Shown: positions 43,601 to 56,200 of the stretch, in pieces
Numbering within the stretch: position 1 is the first letter of the stretch
Layout of the letters: the number at the start of each line of letters is the position of its first letter
Source of the DNA: Cristatella mucedo
Taxonomy: Eukaryota; Bryozoa; Phylactolaemata; Cristatellidae
Length of the DNA: 64,000 bases
NCBI GenBank assembly: GCA_009760855.2
Contig: WPIO01000023.1
Span: 382,001-446,000, forward strand
Direction of reading: 5' to 3'
Made by a program: the position numbers and the translations under genes
The notes under the pieces: generated by a model
Databases searched by the model: none
What the model was told of the DNA's origin: nothing
What the model saw: the letters and a program-made list of their open reading frames with translations, nothing else

Positions 43601-44152
43601 TTCGTGATGAGATGAGCGTTAGGACCTGCAGCTGGCAGAATATTTTCATTGAGATTAGGTATTGCAAAAATGAAAGCATTGCTGTTTTTAAAATAATACA
43701 ATATTTGATATTTAAACACGTTTTTAGTTATTGATACCTAATTCTCGAGCTGGCTACTTTTTATTTAATGCAGATATTCAAGTACTGCTTGTGAACTCCT
43801 AACGTCAGATGTTGGTCAGATAATCGATGGTTTGATATCAGAAAACATCTTGCTGGATAAGATCTACCAGTTTCTTGAATCGGAGAAGCCACTGAATCCA
43901 CTTTTAGCCAGCTTTTTTAGCAAAGTCTTGGCACTGCTAATTGCTAGGCGAGGAGAACATGTAAGTATAAGCACGCCAAATGATCTGCTGACATCGTAGC
44001 AACAAATGACTGGTGCTGGTGCTTTCCTAATACTGTGCCCGTTTTATTTTTAGTTTAGCATTTTATTTATAGTCAAGCATCCATTATTATGTGCCTAAGC
44101 TATTCATAGATTTAACCAAATGCAGTTGAACAAAGGTCTCTCTCACTCTCTC

Positions 44153-44245
<93 letters not shown>

Positions 44246-47200
44246 CTCTACCTCTCTCTACCTCTACCTCTCTCTACCTCTACCTCTCTCTACCTCTACC
44301 TCTCTCTACCTCTACCTCTCTCTACCTCTACCTCTCTCTACCTCTCTCTACCCTTCTCTTCTGGGAATTCCAGCCCTATGACTTTGGCATGCCTAGCCTA
44401 ATTTTTTGCACCATTGGTGTATGCAATTCAAGTGAAAACACAAGTCGCATGCATCACCCCAGTTTTACTGCAACTGGCGGCAGTGGGCAAAAGGAACACT
44501 TGGGATGGTTTTTTGACATAGAACGCACACGACTTACGTCATGTGACGACAGCCGTGCGAGGCAATAAGCATGCCTGCTATTCAGCTACAAAAACACCTA
44601 TCTTATCATATCAGCAGTAGCTCTGTTGAGCCTGCTTTTGCGTGCTGATATTTTTGTGCATATATTGCTGGTTCCTTGAGCTAATAGAGGCTGCCATTTT
44701 GCAACCCTTGCTGCTGATGATTGCCTTCTAATGCAGGCGGTTCTAGCCTCGACATGGTAGTGCTACGGCGAGTTTCTTTCCAAAGCTAACAAGGTCACAG
44801 GCTTGGGAGCGCAGGCTGCTAGCATTTGGCTATGCGTTGTCTGCCGCATTACTTTTGATACCAAGGGGGAACCTTGTTCACTCTGGTTTTCAGTTGGTCA
44901 GCACGGCTGGCGCATGGCGTCGTAGCCAGCTAGGCACGCTAGCCCAGCATGCTTCAGCAGTATGACACGGTCGTGTCATACTGCTGGCACAGCAGAAGCA
45001 CCCCATTGAGTGTAGAGGGACACCGCTGAAATGATGTTGTGGCAGCACAGTGTTCCATGCTGTAAGTCGTCAGCATTCTGTGTCAGTAACCATCCCGAGT
45101 GTTCAGTTTGACCACTAAAGCCAGTTGCAACAAAGCTGTGAGTGCTTTACCCGCACACGTGTTCTACAGCATGATTTACCGACTGAAGGCTTTGCAAGCA
45201 TAATTGGGACTTGTTCAAGCCAGCAGCAGGAAACATTGCATGCATGTTTACACACTAGCGGCTATACGTTTTGCTGCACTTGGCCTGCTGTGAGTAGGGT
45301 CGATGCGTCTCAGCCGATAGCTGTTGGAATTACAGTAAATTGATGATAAATACTAACGAATATGTTTTCATTCATTGGTTATCAAGGAGCAGCATTCTGG
45401 TCAGTTTTTGCTCAGGAGGACTCATGAGTGCTAAACCCGGGAAACTCTGAAGTAGGAGTATCAGTTGATGCCTTCCTTAGCAACCGGAGAACTCCAATAC
45501 CGATTGCCGGTTTCGATTCCGGATTTCGATGGCTGGGTGCGAAGTATACTCCGCTTACCCATGGGCATGATACACGATAATAATGATAGAACTATCTGCT
45601 AGTAGAGAAAATCTTTATCGTGGTCGTACTTTTAAACATGACCGACATCCTTTGTGTAGCATTTGCAGACTATTCGTGTAATAGATGGTGCGACATAGTC
45701 TTTTTGTGCTTGCACACAGGGAAGTTGGGCGGACACACAGTGACCTTGACCGAAACCGGCAGACCGTATCAACATGTAGGTGCACTACTAGCAGCTATGG
45801 CAAAGGTAGGTAGGTAGGTCACCTTACTGATTTTGTCAAGGGCCAGCTATAGTCTTACCATCTTGAGAAGGTTAGCTACCGAGAGATCGCTCGGAGGCTG
45901 GGAATAAGCGAGAAAGCTGTCCGATATAACATTCTGAAAATGTCGGTGCTAGGTACGTTTAAGAGCCACCGTGCATCTAGGCGCCCTCGGGCTTCTAGGA
46001 GGGATGATCCGCACCCGAAAATGGAGTGTCTGAAGGCCCGCTTTGCCCCTGCTCGAGTCCATGCCAAACTCTCGAGCTTACCACCGGCAAGATCCTCAGT
46101 GAGAAGACGGTGAGTCGAAGGCTCAATGAACAAGGGCTTATGTCGAGGGTGGCAAAGAAAGCTCGGCTACTGACAAAGCCCGTAAAGAAGCACATCTTCT
46201 ATGGGCGTGACAGCTGGACTACCTGGACTACTGAAGATTGGACGGGTATTCTTTACCGATGAAAGTAAGTACACCGTGTATGGCAGCTGCAGACGTCGAT
46301 CCCATGCTCGACGCAGGAATGACAAGCATATGCTGATGTCTGCTTGCAGCATACTGTGAAGTGCGGGTCCGGATCAGCGATGGTGTGGGGAGGCTTTGCA
46401 GCAAGTGGTGTAGTGATCCTTCACCGCATTGAGGGCATAATGAATAAAGACGGCTACATATAAATCATGGACGACGTTCATGTGCCCAGTGCATTGAGAC
46501 TGCTTGGCACTAATTTGATATATCAACAGGACAATGATCTGAAACATGCTGCCAAAGTTGTGCTGCCATTTCTCGACAGGTCCCCTCATGTGACACACTT
46601 GCAGTGGCCGAGTCAGAGCCCAGACCTTAACCCGATTGGACATCTGTGAGACGAGGTTCAGTGTCGGCTGAGAGCTCTAGACACTAACACAAGATTTCCG
46701 GCCGAATTATGGGACAAATTGCAAGCAGTTCTGCATGCAATACCATCAGCTGACGTAACTATGAAACTCGTCGAGTCCATGCCAGCTCAAATAGCAGAAG
46801 TGGTTACTAATTGGTGAGCCGTGATGGCACACTAGATAAGGTGGTTGCTTTTCACGACCTCGGTCCCGATGTCGTGGGTTCGAATCCTGTGGTGGACGAT
46901 CCATTAACACGACTGCAAGCTGTGGTCATAGCCATAAAGGCTCTTCTGTCGTTATACAAAAGAGGCTGTTAAATAAGCTAGTATTTATTTATTTAATCGG
47001 GAGGGGCCACATCCTACTAGATTTAGTTTCTACTGCCCATGCTTCGGTTTTCGTGTTAAGAGAATTGTGTTGGAAAAAGTTTTGGACTGTTTAGTTTACT
47101 TTGACATAAAACAGGGGGACTTTAAAGCTGTCTACAGCAATAGTCGACCAGGCAGCCGTAGTTGGATTGGGTGCAGCAAAACTTATGGCTGCTAATGTAG

Positions 47201-50200
47201 GTACCGAAGATCGATTAGGCAAGAGTTTGGTAGTGGCTGGCTCGTTTGTTGGTCAGCTGCTGCTCGAAGCATTCGGCAGGATAGAGTAGGGCGATTATGT
47301 GCTAGCTAAGCAGGCAGATGTTTCATTTTCTATCTGGTATCTCCATTTGGGCGCGTGCCTGCGAAAGTGCGTAGCGTGGAACCACATGACCGCATGCTTT
47401 CTTGCTCGAGGGCCTACTGAATGAGAACGCGAGTCGCCTTCGCGAGAGCATAGTCATACACTTGGGCTTAGTGATGTGCCCAATAGCCATTTGTGATCGA
47501 AGGGCCGTGCATTTCGGACTTTATTTCGGTAAGGGTTGGGTGTTTAAATAGTACCACCAGTTAGGGTACTAGACAAGCCCTTTGGCATGATTCAATGTGC
47601 ACATTCTCGGCGCCACGAGAGGCTGCTGCTGCCAGACGCCCCTCACAGCTGCTCAGTGCCTGTAGTTCTGAACTTTGAATTTGCTCCGGCAATCACCGGT
47701 GCAGTTGCTAGGCTGTCACCAAGTGTGTGCATCCCGTGTACTCGTGTTGACTACAGCTCTGCAGTGTTTGAAGAATTTGAGAATTCTAATTCTGAATCTC
47801 TGCTGGATAGCTGGTCACAAGCATTTGGAGTCAAAACGAGATGTAACCTCATGCCACACGTGCAGTGTCGTGTGCCCTGGCTCTCGGCTCATTCTTGTTA
47901 TCTGTCAACGGCTCGCATTGGCCAGTCTTTAGCATCTAGTCTTCGGTCGGTGTTGTCCCTCTGTTCGTCCACGTCGGGCCCTACAGTGTTTGCTGCCACG
48001 ATACTGCTGGGCATATCTCAGCTGGCAGCACCATGCCATTGCCTTGGCTATTAATTATTGTATGCAATTGCTTGCCTAGGGTTTGTGGTTAGTTTTTGCT
48101 GTTGAGATGGCATTCCTGATCGATGTTAATCATCTTTGCTAGTGAGTACCAACCTCTTGGCACTTTTGCCTTTGGACTTACCCCCTTTCTACGCTCTTCG
48201 AACTGCATCCCATCTACGGATGATAGTTTTTATAATAATCTCAACCTCGGTGAGCGTGCTTTTTATCGATTTAATGGGTGATTTGGCTCTTGTTTCTTGT
48301 TTCGAAGTTAGTTTGTTAACTTCCCAGGACGACATTGCTTGTTCTTTCTTTCCTTTACAACGATATCCATTTATGACGTGCAACGTTGGGCAATCCGGAT
48401 GACTTCGACTAAAAAAGGAGACTTTTCAGGCTTGAATCAGTGTGCATACTATGTGTACTTGCAAGGAATCTTTATTTCAAGCTCTTAAATGCAGCTTGTT
48501 GCAGTGTGTTCAGCCATACCTATAATTGTGTTCATCTGCTTGCATTGCTCGATCATCCCTAATGAGGTGACGGCCATTTCTCTGCTGGTATCCCATTGTT
48601 ATCGTGGAGCAAGTACGGTATGTGCAATTTCTGTGTTCTTGGGACAGATGTACGAGTACCTAAAAAGCAAAAAGGATTTCGTGCACCGGCTTCTACAGCA
48701 CATTGGTACGTCTGCAATCATGGATCTTCTGCTGAGACTAATGACTTGTGTTGACCCCCCTGAGGCTAAGACCAAGGTCTTGCAGGTAGCCAGCAAGAAG
48801 CAAGTGCACCGTGTGTCAGCTGTCGCTTAGCTGCCTATGTTATAAGGCTTGCAGCGTGCACACACAATTGTATGCAGCTCATGGAGTGTGGCTCGCTTGC
48901 GCTCTTGCAGTGGCTTTGTGAGGAGCAGCTGATCGAGAAGCTGGTCGCTCTAATTGGTGCCGATGCAGAAGAAAGTGTAAGTTGCACTTTCCAGCACAGT
49001 GCATTGTGCCTGGCGACAGCCCGTCTTCACTCCTTGTCAAAGAACGATCCGGTCTCAACTGCTTGGCCAGTGCCGTGAGGGAGCCCGGTTCCCCCAGCAT
49101 TTTATTTTGTTAGGCTTACGATTTCGGATGGATTTTTTCGACAATGGTACTTTGATCAACCAGTGTATGCAACAGAAAAATAACGAGAGAACTCGTCTTT
49201 GTCCCTCAACTCAGTTAAAATTGACAAGTTTCCCCATTTTACAGCACCTTAAAAATGGCTGTATTGTCCATTTTCTGAGGTACTTGGACATATTCAGTAG
49301 AATGAAAGCAACAGTACACCGGGTGTGGTCATTTCTTGGCCTCACCTATCGCCAATTCGCAGGCCTAGGACCATCTGGTTGACTGACTTCAAGGAAGGGC
49401 CAACTGTGGGCTTTGGGCCAAACGAGACTTAGCAGTGGTCCCACTGCTCTTTAGTTTTGATTTGTTGAGGGCTCGGTGATGTACAACGTGAAGAAGATAG
49501 CTACGAACGGTATCATCGATAACACAAGGAGACCTGACCGTCCATATGTCACTAGGCTCGCTAGGACAGACTGATAAAGAGTGAAACTTTAGGCACCATT
49601 TCACCCCTGCAAGGGTTCATGCTCAAAGCCTCCAGGCTGCTACTGAGAAGCAAGTTGGTTGGGGTACGATTAGGTGTCGACTAGATAAAGAAAGTTCATT
49701 TGCTCTGAACGTAAAAAAAGAAGCCATTTCTGCCTGTCACGCACAAAGTGGCTCGTTTGGAGTGGGCTAGGGTAAGAGCACACTGGAACAGTGGAGACTG
49801 GAGCAAAATAAAATGGGACGATGATAGTAAATTCATCGTTTTTGGTAACTGCAGATAGTACGTGTGCTATTGCGCCAGAGGTTTCAATGATAATAATAAT
49901 AATAATGCACTTGATAAAGCGCCCTCAGAGAACTTAATCTCTTTCTAGGCGCTTGAGGATAATTTCCTTAAGGCGATAAATAAATAAATAAATACACACA
50001 AACACACACACACATCCATATACATGCATACACACACATGTATGAAATATAGTGGCAAAGGAGTCATGGTCTACGGTTGCTTCTGTACCAGATAGCTGGC
50101 AACATGACACAAGACGTTTATTTAGAACTATACCAGAACGTTGCAGTACCCTAGTACAATAAGCCTTCGTGGAGATAATTTCTTTTCGACCAGGGCAATG

Positions 50201-53200
50201 AGCTTAAAAAGCATGCGCCTAAGCATAATCAATATTTTTTGCTACTGCTGCTGAATTTAGCTTAGGGCCATTATGCTAACAGAGAGGCCTAGTCAATCTC
50301 CAACCCCGAATCCCGCCGAGTATCTGAGCTAAAATGGATAGAAAGCCCAGAGCTCAGATGGGTGGTTTCACATCTAAAGAATCGCCTTTCTCAAGTTTGC
50401 AGTACTCACTGAGAACGATAAGGCCAGATGTTTGCAAAGGCTTAGTTTGCTCTATGCCGGAGGTGCTTGAACAGGTTATTGCTTGTCAGCATCTTGTAAC
50501 TTAATTTTAGTTGTACAAATTAATATTCTTGCACTAAAACTGCTTAACGTTAGCTTATTTTATGTACTGCTCATTATAGCAGCAGGTTGCTGTAACTTTT
50601 TTATACCAAAATTGGAAGAACTTTATGAGCTTGGTGGCCATTTTAGGTGGCCATGCCGATATTTTTGCACTCGTGTTTATGTATATACAATATATAACCC
50701 TCTTTCTTGTGTTCTTGTTCCTTTATAGTGTATTTAAAGTGAATCATGCTGACATCTTAGTTTGTTTTAGACCTCATTTTGACGATAGTGTGCTCTACCT
50801 CAAGTATCGCATTCATTGGCAAGCGGTCTTTGCAGCTATTTGCACACCACGTGAAGCGTGCGATCTTATGCGGTCTAGGGGCATGAAAAGACTGGAACTT
50901 CCATTGTAGAAGCATTGCAATGCTTCACTGCTACTGTGCGATATTGTCCGAATGGGGCGTGAACAGCTGGCAGCCGAGGATTACACGGTCGACCCACTCT
51001 TGGACAGAATCGAATGGTACGACAGTCAGCGTTTTGCACCATCCAGCTGCTTCGGCTGCTATGTGTGCCTCAGCCATTTATGGGCACGAGCGGGTGCCAG
51101 CAAAATGTGCTCAAGCACTGTGCTCGTGCGAGCATGAGCTGCACTTGTCAGCACTGTCGTGTGCCTGGCGACTGCCCACATCATTGTGACCAGATGTGTT
51201 CGTGTGCATGTAGCTTGCGCTTACGAAAGGTTCTTGATGCCTCGAGTATGACTGGCTGGTGTTCGTGCATTCATGTCTCTGTGTATGCGCTTAAGATTAA
51301 GCTGATGCCACTGAGGTCTTTTGATTCAACCTTTAGCACTGAGGTGGTGTATGACTGACCATCAGAGTTGTTTAACCGAGTAGGCCTCGCCTTTGCTAAA
51401 AGTAGTCCGCGGCCAGGAGAACGAACCTTTCGTCAAGAACCGGGCATCATTCATCGGCTTTTTGCTTCACACAATCAAGAATGCGAATTCGTCGATTGCC
51501 AGTGCTATAGTTGGATGAGCTGCAAGGAATCTGTTAGCCCAGCAGAGGTAAATAGGGTGACTCGCAAGGTTTGAGTATGGTAGGGTAAACGGTGCTACGC
51601 TGGGCAAGGTCCTACCAGTCCTACCATCCTTAGTGAAAGACTCGCCAAGACGTCTTTACTTTGCCTTTCCGCAGCAGTTTAGCCAGCCAAGTAGCCTTGG
51701 CATCAAGCATCCCCATAGAAGTGATGCCATACAAGAACACCAGCTGGCATGCATAGCGGCTTTGGCATTTGGCAATTGGTGCCTGACCGGCAGGGGCATA
51801 GCCAGAAACGTTTTTACGGGCCTAAGTATTTAGGGCTCGAACCTGGACCAAGCCAGAAGCAGCCAACGATTGTGTGCCCTTGCGTGACCTAATAGGCCGG
51901 GCTTGCTCGGGCAGAGCTGTGTATGCAAATAGCTCCCTACCGGATGCAGGAGTGTTGTGGGGAGCATGTAGGGTGGCACAGTCACCCCCGTCTTTCAATT
52001 GGTGGGCTGGCTGCACGGTCGAAGCACAGTGTACCCACGAGCTGCCACTAGCAAGGTGTCTGGGAATCAGGTGCCGTTGTTTGCTGGCTCCAAAAGTTGA
52101 AGCAATTTTATGCGTACATTTACGATGTATAGATACTCACTACTACAGTATATATGTTTGCCATTTAATTGGGTATTCTTTCAGCCTCCCTAGTCCTAGC
52201 TTAGGGGTGAAGTGGTTTTGTTTCACGATCCAGGTTGTGGGTTCGAAACCTGCTGCGGGCAATTCTTTATTGACTACTGCAAGAGGGATGATAGCCGCTA
52301 TGGCTCTTCTGCCCCTATGTAAATGAGACTTATTGAATCAGCTTACCTTTACTGTGTTTTACTTTTTCTTTTGCTTTACCTTTTTTTACGTCTTGGTACA
52401 ACACTGCTTGGGCCAATTTGTTTCTCCTGAGATGCTATACACTGATCATGAAATTGATCCAGTTCAACCATGGCTAAATGCAGGATACAGTGTGTTGTCT
52501 CCACGCTGCGTGAATGGTCTCTCCATTTGAGCCATGCTGTAGCCTCCCGTCTTTAGTGCTTCTATATGAACTCGTTGCAGTGACACGACGATAGCAGCCC
52601 TTCTTGACAATTTGGTTCGAGGCTGCCACTGTGAGTCGGTTGTCACCAGTGGTCTGGCGATTGTGCAGACAATAGTTGAATTCCGTCGACAGATGTGAGT
52701 AGTTGCATGTATTGTTGCTTTAGCGCCAATGTGTACTGCTGTAAGCAATTGTGCCGACGATATGTTTTTGCCTCCCACCACCCTCCCACTGGCTGCACCT
52801 TGTTGGAATGCGAAGATTTTTCCCGGTGCGGTCTTGGCTGCCAGCCTTTTCCCCCATACGTTTTTGCTGTGGGCGGCGAGGTCTGGCGTGCTAAGTTTGC
52901 TATGCCTCTGCACCTTTTGCTCATCTTTTTCTGTCATCAAGGCCAGAGGGCGCCAACGAACCGCTGCCTGCCCGGGAAGTTGAGCGCATCAATCGAGCCG
53001 TTGACATGGCCGTGGCAGCTGTCGAACCTCGGCTTAAGGATCTTCTAAGAATTCTCCACGAGCCACCGAAGGTATTGCTGAAAAAACAGCTGTTATGTGT
53101 TCGTCAACTGCATCCTGTAAATAGTGTCTGCTCTTATTGCATAGCGAATTGGCTGCCAAAGCTCGCTCCGCACTCTGAGCCTCTGCAGCTCATCGGCGTG

Positions 53201-56200
53201 AGCGTTACTGCACTCGGCCTCCTAGTCGAACAGTGTGCTGCCATGTGGCTTGGTTCTAGGCCATGCTTCTTTATTCTGCACCACCTTCGACTCGAAGTGT
53301 CGTACCCTCGATCCTAGTGCACTGCTTGCAATGACCGTGCTGCACTGGCACCTTCGGGTGTAGAGCATGTTTATACCCGTTAGCAGCGTCACGTGCTCCG
53401 TGCATGCATGTCTACGCACGCTGCAGCGTGACCCTGCAACGTGACCGCAGTGTAAGTTCAGACCAAACCAGCTTTGCTGTATTCTAGAAGAAGTAGCAAA
53501 CCGTGCGAGTCTGCAATCGCAGTTTTGCCAGCTTGCGGCGTAGTGTAATTTTGCCGACTTTTGCGGTTCGTCTATCTCACAAAGCAACCTCATTTTGTAT
53601 CCCTAGCAATTCTACTTGGCCATGGACACGACGATAGGACGTTTGTCTCTACCGTTTGGAAACACTCGGCTGCAAGTGACTCGTCTGCTCACCTCGCTGT
53701 TGGCCCTGAAGAAGCCAGAGCTGCACGCTCAGTTTGCCAAACTGGGCATCGTCAACACACTGCTCGTAGGCGTTTGCTGCCAGCCTGCGGTGGTGTGACT
53801 CACGCTGCGCCGAGCTGCCGCCATCATGCCACCGAAGGCGTGCAAGATTGCGTTTCGAATCGACTGTCCTCATCGTAAAATGTCTGTTTTGTTCGTCCTT
53901 CTCCCATCACGTCACTAACCTTCGCGTATATCCGCTCGCCGTTCCTTCTTTATCTCTTGCTTTCTATATCTCCTGGTGTCTTTCTTTAATCTCATTTTCG
54001 ATCGTGTTTCCTTTGCAGCAACTGTAAAGTGCCTAGAAGATTTCGAGATTGAGTTCTCTGAGGGTGCTTTATCAAGTGTATTATTATTTTTATTATTATT
54101 ATTATTATTTTGACACTACGGCTGATCGTTGAAACTATTGTCTGGGCCTAATGGGTGGCTTCTTTTGGGGTGATCAACTGCACCTAATTTCTTTTTACAT
54201 AGAACTTCTTCTTCGAGTATCACTGGAATAACTTCTTGCATAGTCAAGTCGTCACTTGCATCCGCAACATACTGACACCGGACTCAGCAGGAAACGAGCC
54301 TGCTGCCGCTACCGATGCAGCGCCCGGCGATGCTCCGGCTGTGCTGCAGACCAGGGAGCCGGTCCAACTTGCCGAGCACGTAAGTCGAGCACGGTCGGCT
54401 GGTTTCGGCAGAGGCTGCACTTTCAGATTCAGTTCGCTGCCCCATCATGCATGCATCCGCTCATTTACTTGGTGGCATGACTGGCTGTGAGAGTCAATTG
54501 GAGTGTTTGCAGAGACTGCTTGCATCATTCGTCTGCTCAGGCCATTCCTGCATTTGTTCCTTTTTTTTCTTGACTTATTTTTCGCGAATGTGCGTTGTAG
54601 CTCTTTAGTGACTGCCGGTTGGTGCAGAGAATTGTTGATGCTTGGGATGCGAACACTGAGCCTCAGTAAGTATTGTGGTTAGCGAAACTTTGAATTGAGC
54701 ATGCTTGATGTCCCGTTAGATGCTGTGCTGTTAGCATTGACCTACTGCGACTTGGCGAGTCGAATTAGATTGTGCAGGTGGCCGCTGTCGAGAAGCCTCT
54801 CCAGCTGTGGCTTTTTTCTGTCCGTTTGCATCTTGACGGCTGCGTTAGCCCACAGGAATGATCGAATGATTTTTCGCTCACCTTAGTGCGGTGGCAGCTA
54901 GCTCGACACACTTGATAGCCGCCCTGAGCGAGCTAGCATTGCCTACAGTCGCAGTTACACAGGGCGTGCTTGGCTAGCAAATGGTAGTGGCACCAGCTTC
55001 TGTACCAGCCCACGGTTCCCCCTCCTTTCCTCAAAGAGGGGTATCGGCCAGTCAAGGCACAGGGGCTTGCTGCTGGTAATGTGTTGGCACTAGGGCACAC
55101 TAAGACGTCTGTATGGATTCTATCTTCTCTGAGGATATCTCTACTTGCAGTGGAGTTTCTTCAGTTTTGTGTACTCGAAGTGGAGTTAATTCTCAGCCGT
55201 GCCTAGGACTGGACCCTTTGCCCATTCACCACGGCGCGTCCATACGACCCTTTAGTGCCAAGTTTGGCACTTTTAAATACGATATCGTTGTTGTGTTTGG
55301 TAGGTGTTAAATGCTGAGTAGTGGTAAAAAAAATACGAACTGGCTGGAGAGATTGGTGAAGCGCACCGATCCTTAAATGAGGGGTTGCAGAGGGACTGAC
55401 AGGGACAGATGCGTTTATTGGGAAATAGTTTTTATAGGTTGGCCTGAGCAAGAGAATGAAGGGACCTAAAAGTAAGTGACAAAACCTTGAAGTCGATGTG
55501 GTGCTTGATGGGGAACCACTGCACTGTGGGTGAGAAGTGTTGTAACGTGACAACTGCAACGTTCATGTAGCTAGCTAGGCAAGCCTAGCTGCCGAGTTGA
55601 GAACCAACTGCCAGCGTGCCCAGGTCGGAAGAACTGTACAGGTCGGAAGAACTACACCTAGTGAGTTTCAGAAGATTAGGTGGAATGTCACAAATTGAAT
55701 CACCAGCTTGGCTGTGGTATCCTTGTCAAAGCAGGCCCGAATTTTTGCAATGTTATCTAGTTGAAATTAGGCACACTTGACTGTAGAGCTGATGTGGTTA
55801 TCTAGTGAAGGGTCATTGTGGAGCAGGACACCCAGATTGCACGAAGATGTTATGGGAGATATGCTGGCTCATTTTGAGGGTTAGGCTTTCACTACCTTAT
55901 GAGTGGCACTAGGTTTTTTCATAATCAGTAAGTTGGTTTATCGTCATTCGATTTGAGAAATTGTGCTACCATCCATGTAGGAATGTCAGCATACATGCTG
56001 CTAGGGAGCTGAGGAGTTGGCATGCTGAAAGGCATGGCGGCTCTTAAAGTAAAAGTACTGCTGTGTGTAATTTGCATTGCAATGAAGGCCCAGACTGTTG
56101 AGTCTGGCGATTGCAGTGGGAAGATGAAGAGTATTCTTTGTGAAAAGAATGAACCTACAACAAATTCCTATGGTGCCTCATACTTACCAACACTAATACT

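Noticed and set aside
43212-43734. Two overlapping frames of about 150 codons on opposite strands in PPP6R intron 3
   Set aside because: There is no family signature or splice partner, and both strands are equally open, so base composition is the simplest explanation.
44120-44401. Ser/Leu/Tyr-rich frame
   Set aside because: It is a translation of the CT and CTCTAC microsatellite.
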